64,000 nt of DNA, taken from positions 558,001-622,000 of the forward strand of contig WFMF01000023.1 of assembly GCA_011033025.1 (NCBI GenBank), read 5' to 3'. The position numbers were made by a program, and so were the translations under genes. Every line of letters starts with the position of its first letter. Position 1 is the first letter of the stretch. The notes below the pieces were generated by a model. The model ran no database searches. It was not told where the DNA came from and was given only the letters and a program-made list of their open reading frames with translations. The stretch comes from Beroe forskalii (taxonomy: Eukaryota > Ctenophora > Nuda > Beroida > Beroidae). Of this stretch, positions 42,651 to 52,945 are shown one piece after another.

Positions 42651-45600
42651 ACGTGGCGTCTCCAGAGAATCCAGCACCACTCTGACCCATGAGGGGGGCG
42701 GGGCTCCGTGGGACGCGGCCCACTCGCCGCCCCTCGGCGGGTGTCCGCTGTCCACTCTCTCCAGCCACCACTCCCTCCTCTCCTCCCACCGAGAGTATGA
42801 GAGCACAGAGGGGCTTGTCTCCTCGGGGATATCTTCCGCAGACAGCTGGGCTCAGGACGACGTGAGTTTCACTGGAGCGCCGATTATTACTCCCTCAGAA
42901 TGGGGAGAGTGGGAACTGGGAGTGGGGGAATGGGGTTGTAGGAGTGGGGGGATGGAAAAGTGTGGGTGGGTGGGGGTGGGGGTGTGTTTTGTCACTAAAC
43001 TAACTAAAGAGAACTTGAAATAGACCTAAAATAACATGGAATAGCCAATAAGATTTCATTAAGAAGCCTATAACTGGTATTCATTCTGCTGAATACTGCT
43101 CTATACACACATACATCTGAGAACCTCTGTCAGGAGTTCGATAGAAACGCTACAAGGAAGGTCAGGGCTATGTTCGAGGAGTTACAAGCCGCCCTGTTCG
43201 AGAGGAAGCCTTGCGAGTTCCCAGCCCGAGCACACAACCCTCACTTTGCAGGTACCTCTCAGGGTATTTCCTTGTGTTTCACTTTGCAGGTACCTCCCAG
43301 GGTATTTCCTTGTGTTTCACTTTGCAGGTACCTCTCAGGGTATTTCCTTGTGTTTCACTTTGTATGTACCTCTCAGGGTATTTCCTTGTGTTTCAGCAAA
43401 ATTCAAGTTATTTGTCAGCCATGCCGATATACTCTTTGAATTTGTTTGAACGCCCATTTTTCAGGTGTCACTAAAAATATGGAAAGGGAGATCTCAGAAT
43501 GGACAGAAATGTTCCCACACTTCAGGTTACCTTGCAGATACAAATATTCTTCATACCAACAGATTTCAGGAATACTTAAACTGGTGATAAATGAGCATAC
43601 CTTTTATTTTATGCCTTGTACACAAGGTTCCCTGTAAAAACTTGACTTTTTATTGCTATTTCAAGTCCTTTCTTCATGATTATATTTGCTGGTTTGAGTG
43701 ACACACCAATGATGACAACACCCCCACCAGGATCCTCAATTAACTATTAGTTAAGTAACTAATACCTACCGTCGCACCCCAGGATACTGGGGAGGCAGGT
43801 GTGCCTGTCCTCTGACAACGGGACAGAGTTCATCTCGCGGGAGGATCTGTCCCGGCAGGAGTTGGACCTGCTCCTGGACAGGTCGCTGTCCCGGCCCCCT
43901 GGCAGCCCCCCGCCTGAGCAGCCCAGTACTCCCCTCGTTTTAGAGGGCAACAAAATCAAACAATTCCACAAACCCCCCAACTCTGAAGAGGAGATACTCG
44001 CTTCAGGTAATTTCAGGAGCAACGAGGGTGTTTCCTTTTACCAGCAATTATTTGAAACGATAAACGTTCTGAAATTTCCAAGTTGCGCGCATCGTGAACG
44101 TACGTGATTTAACGAGTATCACGAAGATTGTTCAATGTTCCCACGGGAGTACATATTTCTCTGTGAGAAGAACATGTGCATTGGTTTTCTGTTTCAGAGG
44201 GGAACAATGAAGAGTATTTGGCACTTGATAAGCCGGAGTCGTTCAGTTCTGTCGCTCAAGTGTACTACAAATACCACCAAAAACCAGGTTAGGAGTTAGG
44301 AGGGTTGTTCTACAAGATACTGTACTGTGTAATACGAAATATTGACGCAGCTCACTAGGCTAGTTGCGTGTCTACAAGTACTCAGCATTTTTCCAATGTG
44401 CCGTGAAATCTGCCATTTCTATCGCAAAGTGTTTCTGTTGACAATGGTCCCTGATTTCAGGATTTCCCCCAATCACGCCCAAGTCTCACAGACGCCACAC
44501 AATCCATAGCTTGGTCTTTGAGAACCTTTGGACGGATTGCATGGACACCTCAGAACCCCTCATCGCAAAGGTTGAAGATTTAAAGACATTCTATCACTTT
44601 CCTCATCAAACTATTGTCGATTTTCGTTCCATATCCCATTCTTACCCCTCAATAAACCCCCTCAGTACCCCCTCAACCCCCCTGCAAAATGACCACCCCT
44701 CCCTAAGATCTGCACGGGGATGCTGCCGGACATCCTGAGTCGGAGGTCGTTGCCGCGGCCCCTGATGCCCCCTAGTCCCCGAGAGAGCAGGGGGCTGCAG
44801 GACGTGATGACCATCAGGAGGGTGCCTCTCCAGGAGAGAAGCAGCTCTCAGCAAACGTACGTTTTGTTTTGAAGGTTTTACTAGCATTCCAACAGCAAAC
44901 GTACGTTTTAGTGTTAATTTACTGAGAGCTCTTGTTTGAGTATTGAACACTGCGATTTTAGCGAACCGTAATTCTTGGAGCTTCTAGATGCCTTTGCAAG
45001 AACTTAACCCTTTATCAATAATCTTTAAGATCTCTGAATGTGCTCCAATCCGGGCATCCCCCGCCACACTCCACCATTCACACGAGTGTGACAGTATTTT
45101 CAGAGACTTGTCGTCGCAAGTGGGGCGCCCCCAGTCCAGTAGGCTCCCCAACGTGAAGTCTGTGAGTGGGCTGGGGAGTCTGCTGCCCCTCCGACAGAAG
45201 TCCCGCGACCACCTCCTCCCTCCAGTTGACAGAGCTAAGATCCTTGTAAGATATGCTGTGTATTCTTTTTTTAGTTAGTTTCTTAATTATATTTGGCATG
45301 TCAAGCCAATGACAGAATTCATTTCTAACTATTACTTGCTGATTTTTGATCCTTCCTTCCCGACTAACATGAAACATTAAGACATTCCAGTCGCCGATAT
45401 TCAACGTGTCTGCGTCAGAGAACATCTCCTCAGCCGGACTCAGAGGCAGGCAGCTGTGAGTAAAACATACCCCTTTTAGTATAATAGGATACCTATCACT
45501 GGAACGTCTCAACTTAATGAACTAACCATCTAACTATCTAACCATCTCTAGAACCTTATTCTCTCACAATGTCTCCCTCCTCCCTAGAACCGCAGTCTCT

Positions 45601-46745
45601 CACCTTGTCTTTTTCACCTTTCTCTCGTAATGTCTCCCTCTCCTTTCCCTCACATTGTCCTTCTCACCTTTCCCTCACCTCTCCCTCACCTTGTCTCTCT
45701 CGTAATGTCTCCCTCACCTCTCCCTCACCTCTCCCTCACCTTGCCTCTCTCACCTTTCTCTCCCAATGTCTCCCTCACCTTGTCTCTCTCAGACGGCAGC
45801 AGCCGCGACGTCTGCCACCCCTCACCTCTGAATACGCGCACGAGTCCAGCGAGCACTTCAACCCTAAGATAGCTGGCCGGAACGGGGAGTCCCGAGCAGT
45901 CAGTGCCCAGCCGGAGGACTCCAGGTGAGCCTGGCCATCAGAGTGAAACCTCCTTTTCCCCCTTTTGTATTGTACAGACCCTCAAACGACTGTGCACACA
46001 ATGCACATGGATCGATCATAAGATTCGTCAAAAAAAACGCGCAAATTACAGTGCGCGCATTACTGGCCTAATGTATTTCTTCTCTGAACTGTATTGAAAC
46101 GTGTGAACATTCCCAGGCGGAGTATCAGGAACTTCTACGCTTCAGACAGTCGCCCCAACACCACCAGCACCTTCAGAGTGAGTTTAGGGGTTCACAGTGA
46201 GTTTGCAGTGAGTTTACTGGGGAAATAGGGGTCTTAGAGTGAGTTGCAGGAAATAGGGGATCTTTGAAGTGAGTTTCTTAACTTCATTTCTTGGAATTTC
46301 TTGTTCATTTTTCCCCTTTAAGTCCCTCCTCTCAGGTACACACAGCCGTGACCCGCAGACCTCCCTCAACGAACAGAAAATACCAAACCATGGCCCCCAT
46401 CGGTCTCGAAATATTCGGTGCTAGCACTGGAACCACTGTCAGTAGCAAAGGTAAATTGATCATTCCCGATAGCTCCTAGCCCATATATATGTAGTTGCAA
46501 ATGCAGCGATTGCTGGTCGATGAAGGGATTGATAAAGACGCGTATTTTAAAGTGCGCGCAATCTACTTTTCAGAGAATTTCTGTCCAAAAAGAGTCTTTT
46601 CATGCGTTTTTTGATCGATCCATGTGCGAACATAATATGATTATGGGTAACTGAATTTCTAACTGTGAAGTTGAACATACCTCCCTCCCCCTTAGTTCGA
46701 CTCAGCCTTCAGATCACTACCAAAACCCCAAAGCGAGATAATTAA
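42651..46745 (+). CDS. FAM149B1: FAM149-family protein (FAM149B1-like), 13 exons, 5' incomplete
   Basis: Exons: 42651-42861, 43134-43251, 43465-43525, 43783-44006, 44198-44287, 44461-44570, 44708-44856, 45104-45245, 45382-45455, 45793-45924, 46117-46177, 46336-46450 and 46696-46745. All are GT-AG, phases agree, and they encode about 511 residues. The core matches the DUF3719 region of FAM149: DDEFDRNATRKVRAMFEELQ, EREISEWTEMFPHFRILGRQ, and then EEYLALDKPE and VFENLWTDCMDTSEPLI. FAM149B1 is a centrosome/cilium-base protein whose loss in humans causes a Joubert-type ciliopathy. The C-terminal half is Pro/Ser/Arg rich and disordered, with PRRLPPL. The last exon is predicted only from an acceptor and phase. 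The first exon is missing. A 38-bp tandem repeat copies the donor of exon 2. Confidence 0.83.
43241..43395 (+). repeat. 38-bp tandem repeat that multiplies a splice donor
   Basis: About four copies of cactttgcaggtacctctca plus gggtatttccttgtgttt. The first contains the end of FAM149 exon 2 (CAG) and its donor at 43252. Copies 2 and 3 repeat the CAG|GTACCT donor at 38-base steps; the fourth is mutated to 'tgtatgtacc'. Confidence 0.9.
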
Positions 46746-47055
46746 TTTATCACTATCAAACTTCTTCTGTTTTGGATTGTACCCCACAGCCCCCTGCAGT
46801 CTGTAACTCACAGTCACAGCTGATATCAAACAGATACTTAACCGATTACTAAAACTCAGTGAATTCAAATTTTATGTAAAAATCATAAGTCATTTATATC
46901 ACTGCACTAAAAAGAATAACTGTACTGATGTATGATAAAATGCGAATAAATAGAACTTATTTGTCTAATGAATCTGTCATATAACTGAAAATTTAACTGA
47001 AACCCATTCCTTACAACAGTGTTCTGAGCTCTGGTTAAGAGCCCCTTGTAACTTG

Positions 47056-47275
47056 TTACTCCTTGAGATGTGTTTCTGCGTGCTGATACAAGTTGTTACT
47101 CCTTGATAATAAGATGTGTTTCTGCGTGCTGATACAAGTTGTTACTCCTTGATAAGATGTGTTTCTGCGTGCTGATACAAGTTTTTACTCCTTGATAAGA
47201 TGTGTTTCTACGTGCTGATACAAGTTGTTACTCCTTGATAAGATGTGTTTCTGCGTGCTGATACAAGTTGCTGAG
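47056..47275 (-). repeat. Tandem copies of the last zinc-finger helix downstream of the gene
   Basis: About five units of 41-45 bp contain gtgtttctgcgtgctgatac plus aagttgttactcctt. On the minus strand each encodes NLYQHAETHLIKE-type sequence, the helix and tail of the seventh finger, and then a stop. Equivalent but fewer copies follow the second gene near 49420-49500. Confidence 0.85.
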
Positions 47276-48565
47276 CACTGCAGTTCTGTACTCACACTTG
47301 TTACAGGAGTACTGTTTCTCCCCCCGGCAATTGTCCATGTGTTTGTCCAGAGTGCCCTGTTTCTTGGCCACAAAGTCGCACTTCTCACAGCTCAGCCAGG
47401 ATACAGTGCTCTCTTGCTGGCCTGGCTGTTTCTGAGAACATATGGTTACGTGGTTGTCAAAGTAACCTTTACTTTTGAAGGTAAACTTGCAGTGAGGGCA
47501 CAGCAATTCCTTCTTCTCTGAGTGCTTGTTAATCTCGTGCTGTTTAAGATGACACTTGCGGGCGGTCCTGAATTCACACTGCTCGCACTTGAAGGGTTTT
47601 GCTCTGGTTCTCATCTCGATATGCTCGTCCAGCTGTAGATGTCTCCTCCTGTGCTTCTCTAGAAGGTTGGAGTCCTTGAATAGCTTCCCGCAGATATCAC
47701 ACTCCCACTGCTGCTCACTGCTGTGCCGCTCCATGTGCCTCCTGAACTCCTTCTCCTTAGTGAACTGGTGGGAGCACTTCTCATGGGAACACTTGTAAAC
47801 TGTCAGGGAGGGGTCAGGGTGCTTCTCTCGTTGGTGGGTTTGGAAGGAGTATTTACTGGCTGAGGAGTAGGAGCAGCCTTCAACTTCACAGATAATCAGG
47901 GTCTTCTGGGGCTTGTCAGTCTCTCTCATAGCACAGAAACCTTTGTTATGCAGTGTCTCTTCTGTATCCGATACCAACTCCCTATTCCCTCCACTCCCCT
48001 CACTCCCACTCCCTCCACTCACTACATGTCTCAGCCTGTCCAGTATCTGGTTGTCCACTGGGTCCCTGTCCTTGCACCCCCCACAAACTGCCCCACTCAC
48101 CCTGCCCCGGAGGTTGGTCAGGTCCCTAATGAGGACGTAGTGGGGGGTGCCGCCCCCCTTCTCCAGGGGGGTGCCGCCCCCCTTCTCCAGGTACAGCAAG
48201 TTGACGTGGCTCACGTGGGAGTGTGCTGCTGACCTGTACACAAGGTGGATGAGGTCCCTCCTCTCCTCGTAGAAGTACACGTCAATCCGGAGCCCGTTCT
48301 GCTGCTCCAGGAGAGGGATGTCTGGTATGGGGGTGGGGAAGCGCACCCCTGCTGACTCCACTGAAGTGATGTCGTACTTACTTCTCCTGGCCGCGTACTT
48401 AGTGTCTACACACGAGGAGGCAGCGGCCAGGCAGTAAAGCACGGACTTGTTGTTCCCATTTCGGATGTTAAGGATACTTTTCACTCCACATAAATTGGCA
48501 GGCAGATCGCAGAAGTCTGATTCAGTGTTTGATTTCTTCAATTCCAAATCATCCTCCTTCTCCAT
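47228..48565 (-). CDS. Polymerase-N-terminal-like domain fused to seven C2H2 zinc fingers, copy 1
   Basis: An intact 445-residue single-exon ORF. Residues 20-165 carry the pattern of the N-terminal region of Polinton/Maverick-type DNA polymerase B proteins and related invertebrate ORFs: a start like NGNNKSVLYCLAAA, then GVRFPTPIPDIPLLEQQN, LRIDVYFYEERRD, HVNLLYLE and HYVLIRDLTNLRG, followed by a Cys pair. The usual aromatic and Cys residues of that block are partly replaced. After an acidic/Ser linker, residues 220-440 hold seven fingers: four C2H2, two C2HC-like (ending HVTIC and HMDNC) and a last C2H2. No exonuclease or polymerase motifs follow, so the enzyme part is absent. Inside the domain an 8-residue unit (EKGGGTPL) is duplicated. 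A DNA-binding role is likely; any link to a transposon is inference. Confidence 0.78.
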   Translation of the reverse strand: MEKEDDLELKKSNTESDFCDLPANLCGVKSILNIRNGNNKSVLYCLAAASSCVDTKYAARRSKYDITSVESAGVRFPTPIPDIPLLEQQNGLRIDVYFYEERRDLIHLVYRSAAHSHVSHVNLLYLEKGGGTPLEKGGGTPHYVLIRDLTNLRGRVSGAVCGGCKDRDPVDNQILDRLRHVVSGGSGSEGSGGNRELVSDTEETLHNKGFCAMRETDKPQKTLIICEVEGCSYSSASKYSFQTHQREKHPDPSLTVYKCSHEKCSHQFTKEKEFRRHMERHSSEQQWECDICGKLFKDSNLLEKHRRRHLQLDEHIEMRTRAKPFKCEQCEFRTARKCHLKQHEINKHSEKKELLCPHCKFTFKSKGYFDNHVTICSQKQPGQQESTVSWLSCEKCDFVAKKQGTLDKHMDNCRGEKQYSCNKCEYRTAVLSNLYQHAETHLIKE

Positions 48566-48821
48566 CTCTAGTTACGAGAGCCTTTCAGATCATCCTCAAA
48601 TGTTTGATTATTGAGGAGCCTTTACAGTGATTAAAATATTATCATACATCAAGGCAATATCCAATTAAGGTCAATCTCCATAAATGCACCAAATTGAAAT
48701 TATAATTTTCATAAGACAGGATCAACAAATTAGCAATACTGTACGCGCGTTGAATCTTTCCAATGCATTGAAGTTAGCGTGCAGTTGTGCAATAAGAAGG
48801 CTGCTTTAGGAGTTCTGCCGC

Positions 48822-49080
48822 GCACCAACTCTTTGCACTTCTGCCGCACACCACCTCCTTGCACTTCTGCCGCGCACCATCTTCTTGCACTTCTGCCGCG
48901 CACCATCTCCTTGCACCTCTGCCGCGCACCAACTCTTGCATTGCTGCCGCGCACCAACTCTTTGCACTTCTGCCGCGAAGCAACTCTTTGCACTTCTGCC
49001 GCGAACCAACTCTTTGCACTTCTGCCGCGAACCAACTCTTTGCACTTCTGCCGCGAACCAACTCTTTGCACTTCTGCGCG
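48822..49080. repeat. 26-bp minisatellite, about ten units
   Basis: The unit is cgcgaaccaactctttgcac plus ttctgc, with early units reading cgcgcaccaactcc or similar. Because 26 is not a multiple of three, the array is open in several frames on both strands; the ORFs over it are artefacts. It lies between the two zinc-finger genes, upstream of copy 1. Confidence 0.92.
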
Positions 49081-49451
49081 TGGCGCGCACCACTCAAAAC
49101 ATTGTTTGATTACTTGATTTGGGAACATTGACAATGGACATCAGCCTAACATTGCAAAAATCAATGAAAGTAAACATTACTATGTTTGAATAATCGGAGA
49201 TAATTGATCGATAATCCCATTTCAATTGCGTGATTTATGACAACAATCTGTCCTAAAATATTACTTTTAAAAGAATAATTATCTGAAAATGAATAATATC
49301 ATAAAAAATTTAAGAAAAATAATAAGTGATTAAAATCCCTGAAAATAAACTTCTGATTGGTTACAAGCCCCTTATAACTCGCCACTTCTTTACCAGCCCT
49401 TTGTGACTCGCTACCTCCTTGAGATGTGTTTCTACGTGCTGATACAAGTTG

Positions 49452-50839
49452 TTACTCCTTGATAATATGTGTTTCTGCGTGCTGATACAAGTTGCCCAGC
49501 ACTGCAGTTCTGTACTCACACTTGTTACAAGAGTACTGTTTCTCCCCCCGGCAATTGTCCATGTGTTTGTCCAGAGTGCCCTGTTTCTTGGCCACAAAGT
49601 CGCACTTCTCACAGCTCAGCCAGGATACACTGCTCTCTTGCTGGCCTGGCACCTTCTTAGAACATCTGGTTACGTGGTTGTCAAAGTAACCTTTACTTTT
49701 GAAGGTAAACTTGCAGTGAGGGCACAGCAATTCCTTCTTCTCTGAGTGCTTGTTCATCTCGTGCTGTTTTAAACGCTTTCTCTCTGAGGCTCTGTAGTCA
49801 CATTGACTACATTTGTAGGGCCGTGCTTTCAACCTCATCTCGATCTCTTCGTCTGATCTGGCATGGATTTTCCTGTGAGCATCTAAGTTGGGTTTGTTAT
49901 TGGTGACAAACCCGCAGATATCGCATTCCCATTGCTGCTCACTGTTGTGTTTCTCCATGTGAGTCAGGAAATCACTCTCAATAGCGAAGTGGTGATTACA
50001 CCTCTCATGAGTACACTTGTAGACACTTGCTGAGGGATCAGGGTGTTTTCTGGCTCTGTGCTCCATCAGATGGTACTTATTTCCTGCCGTGTAACTGCAG
50101 CCATCAACTTCACAGAGCAGCAAGGGGGGACTCTCCTCTCGCTTGTCAGCTTCTCTCATAGCACAGAAACCTCTGTTATGCAGTGTCTCTTCTGATACCA
50201 ACTCCCTATTCCCACTTGCACTCCCACTCCTACTCCCCTCACTCCCACTCCCCTCACTCCCTCCACTCACTACATGCCTCAGCCTGTCCAGTATCTGGTT
50301 GTCCACTGGGTCCCTGTCCTTGCACCCCCCACAAACTGCCCCACTCACCCTGCCCCGGAGGTTGGTCAGGTCCCTAATGAGGACGTAGTGGGGGGTGCCG
50401 CCCCCCTTCTCCAGGGGGGTGCCGCCCCCCTCTCCAGGTACAGCAAGTTGACGTGGCTCACGTGGGAGTGTGCTGCTGACCTGTACACAAGGTGGATGAG
50501 GTCCCTCCTCTCCTCGTAGAAGTACACGTCAATCCGGAGCCCGTTCTGCTGCTCCAGGAGAGGGATGTCTGGTATGGGGGTGGGGAAGCGCACCCCTGCT
50601 GACTCCACTGAAGTGATGTCGTACTTACTTCTCCTGTAGCGGTTGTTTAAAACCGGCTTTAGAGACGCTACAATGCAGTAAAGAACGGACTTATTGTTAC
50701 CATTCTTAATATTCAGAAGACAATTCAACCGGAACAGCCTCTCAGGAAGTCTACAGAAATCAGAGCTCCTTTTCTCCGCCTCTCTTTCCTCCATGTTTTC
50801 TTCCTGTCCCAACATTCCAAGTTCCATTGTTCCTTCCAA
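49452..50839 (-). pseudogene. Polymerase-N-terminal-like domain plus zinc fingers, copy 2, with a one-base frameshift
   Basis: The gene duplicates copy 1. Residues from the ATG at 50839 match through the polymerase-like domain, then one T is missing in the second GC-rich unit (about 50432: gccgcccccctctccagg against gccgccccccttctccagg). The frame leaves the true one and stops at 50366. The correct frame resumes and continues from 50348 to 49452 with seven fingers. The 5' protein start differs (MEGTMELGMLGQ). The nucleotide sequence is nearly identical to copy 1 over about 50200-50637 and over fingers 5-7, but fingers 1-4 differ at many helix positions. The missing base lies in a C-run/T-run, so an assembly error is possible and the gene may be intact. 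Confidence 0.72.
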
Positions 50840-51557
50840 CGCTGATGAGAGACAAAGCGTGGCAATTTAAACTAATAAACGATAAGATTGTTAAAACTTA
50901 ATTGAAACAATTGGGTACAACTACAAATATCTAGAAAGCTAAAAGTAGGAGAAAAGGAACAAAAGCTCAACATCCAAATTAATGCATAGACGAGAATACA
51001 TCGATGAATACTTAAAATGTACACATGAATGTTGGTCATAACGACAGTACATATCAAATTATCAAACGATAAGGGACTGGAGAATGAAGAATGGCAGTAG
51101 ATTGTAGACACAGCTACCTACACTTGTAGAACGAGTAACGGCAAACAAACAGTGTATTGTACATGTGTCCTCTGCAGAGTTTGTGAGGTGAGAGTCGCTC
51201 AATTATTCCTTATTTGGAATAAACTCATTTCTTTATCATAATATCATTATCATCCTTCATATCATTATCACCCCTCAATATACATTCTATTGTACGTTGG
51301 AATACATGCTAAAAGGCTTTATAAGGCCACCTCAAGGCCATTATGGAAGTGAAAGAACTGAATTATAACCACGTTAGCCGTTAGTGTCAAATTACAAACA
51401 TGATGGCCATTGGTGTAATTAATGTATCCGGGTTCGAATCTCGTGCAATTTCCAATACGAGAATTGCGAAAGAAGGGTGAAACTTGGGTCTTGGAGACAT
51501 ATCAACAGCCACAAATTTACTTATTATAGACGAGTGGTCAGAAAACTGTACAAGAGG
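50840..51557. other. Intergenic upstream of zinc-finger copy 2
   Basis: AT rich, without recognised exons. A degenerate B-box-like 'gggttcgaatctcg' at 51429 suggests an old tRNA-derived SINE at most. Confidence 0.4.
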
Positions 51558-51735
51558 AGTAGTTGAGGAGCTTTCCTTTTCAAACGCGGCGTATTACGCC
51601 GCGCCTGGGTCCTTTTTGCGGCGCTTAACAGCGCGCAAATTTACTTTACTATGTTTTGCGTGGAAAGCACACTTGTGTACTGTCATGCGCAGCGTAGTAC
51701 ACCGCGCATGGAAAGGTTGAGATACCATTTTCATG
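51558..51735. mobile_element. GCGCGGCGTA-type inverted-repeat element, copy 2
   Basis: It contains acgcggcgtattacgccgcgc near the left end and 'agtacaccgcgcatgg' near the right. Outer ends agttgaggagctttcc and ggaaaggttgagatacca are roughly complementary. The internal layout (gcgcttaacagcgcgcaaatt, gaaagcacacttgtgtactg) matches 55124-55303. Confidence 0.7.
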
Positions 51736-51906
51736 AAGCATGGGACACACTTCCTTAACTATCACAGGATTTCTTCGATTCCTGTCATTGGCTGTCCGAG
51801 TGTCCGCTGTAAAAACCTTGTAAAATAACAACCTTTTCAAATATTAGGTATAGGGGTTATAATAGAAATCTTTAAAATTATTCTTTAACCTACTAACCCT
51901 ACCCTA

Positions 51907-52665
51907 CCGTGGCAGCAGACTAGCAGTAGTAGACCCTGACAATCGATTAGTGGTGGTGGAGTCAGAACACCTCACTAACCTAACCCTACCCTACCCAGGC
52001 AGCAGACTAGCAGTAGTAGACCCTGACAATCGACTAGCAGTGGTGGAGTCAGAACACCTCACTAACCCAACCCTACCCAGGCAGCAGACTAGCAGTAGTA
52101 GACCCTGACAATCGACTAGCTGTAGTGGAATCAGAACACCTCACTAACCTAACCAAACCCTACCCAGGCAGCAGACTAGCAGTAATAGACCCTGACAATA
52201 GACTAGCAGTAGTGGAGTCAGAACACCTCACTAACCTAACCCTACCCTACCCAGGCAGCAGACTAGCAGTAGTAGACCCTGACAATCGACTAGCGGTGGT
52301 GGAGTCAGAACACCTCACTAACCTAACCCTACCCTACCCAGGCAGCAGACTAGCAGTAGTAGACCCTGACAATCGACTAGCGGTGGTGGAGTCAGAACAC
52401 CTCACTAACCTAACCTAACCCTACCCAGGCAGCAGACTAGCAGTAGTAGACCCTGAAATCCTTGGTGGGTCAAACACCTTTCCCTAAAGCAGACTATTAG
52501 GACAATCGACTAGCGGTGGTGGAGTCAGAACGGCAGCAGACTAGCAGTTCCCTGACAATCGACTATGGTGGAGTCAGAACCTCACTAACCTAACCTAACC
52601 CTACCCAGGCAGCAGACTAGCAGTAGTAGACCCTGACAATCGACTAGCGGTGGTGGAGTCAGAAC
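51907..52665 (+). repeat. 87-bp minisatellite (29 codons), about nine units, ending in an exon
   Basis: The full unit begins after 'ctaccctacccag' with gcagcagactagcagtagta and gaccctgacaatcgactagc, then ggtggtggagtcagaacacc and tcactaacc. The length is a multiple of three and several units in a row stay open, encoding SRLAVVDPDNRLAVVESEHL. The last unit leads into a predicted coding exon (52609-52773). Every unit carries a potential splice acceptor, ctacccag. Confidence 0.88.
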
Positions 52666-52945
52666 ACCACCACACTGGTGTGTACGCAGGGGACCCCTCG
52701 CCCGCCAAAACACCCACTCTCACAGAGAACGTGTTTACTAAACCAGGGAGGGTGTGGATCACTGGAGTACAAGGTGAGACTTTCCTTTTCTTACTCCAGA
52801 CTCCTGGAGCTTTCATCTTCTTTGCTATTTGAGTTTATATCCTTGCGTATATCTGAGTTTAGGCATTCCTTTAGATATTGAAACACCCGATGACTTCCTA
52901 TACAACAAGCTAAATCTTGAGAAAAGACTCTGGAAAAGTCGATGA
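52609..52945 (+). CDS. Last two exons of an unidentified gene
   Basis: Exon 52609-52773 follows the acceptor ctacccag and reads SRLAVVDPDNRLAVVESEHH, then HTGVYAGDPSPAKTPTLTEN and VFTKPGRVWITGVQ. It is joined in phase to 52875-52945, DIETPDDFLYNKLNLEKRLW, KSR and stop. Donor (gtgaga) and acceptor (tcctttag) are good. I do not recognise the family. The first half of the exon is the final unit of the 87-bp array. Upstream exons were not found. A 60-bp imperfect tandem duplication follows the stop (52934-53053). Confidence 0.55.

Noticed and set aside
45569..45928. 119-codon Ser/Pro/Leu-rich ORF
   Set aside because: It overlaps a CT-rich intron (imperfect ctccctcacc repeats) and then exon 10 of the FAM149 gene in the correct frame only at its end.
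48730..49134. Several ORFs of 70-134 codons on both strands over the array between the zinc-finger genes
   Set aside because: They arise from a 26-bp tandem repeat that has no stop in several frames; the composition (Cys/Ala/Arg or Thr/Ser/Cys repeats) reflects the repeat, not a gene.
51391..51450. tRNA-like segment with gggttcgaatctcg
   Set aside because: A B-box-like match exists, but there is no acceptor stem, no anticodon arm and the A-box spacing is wrong; at most an old tRNA-derived SINE.
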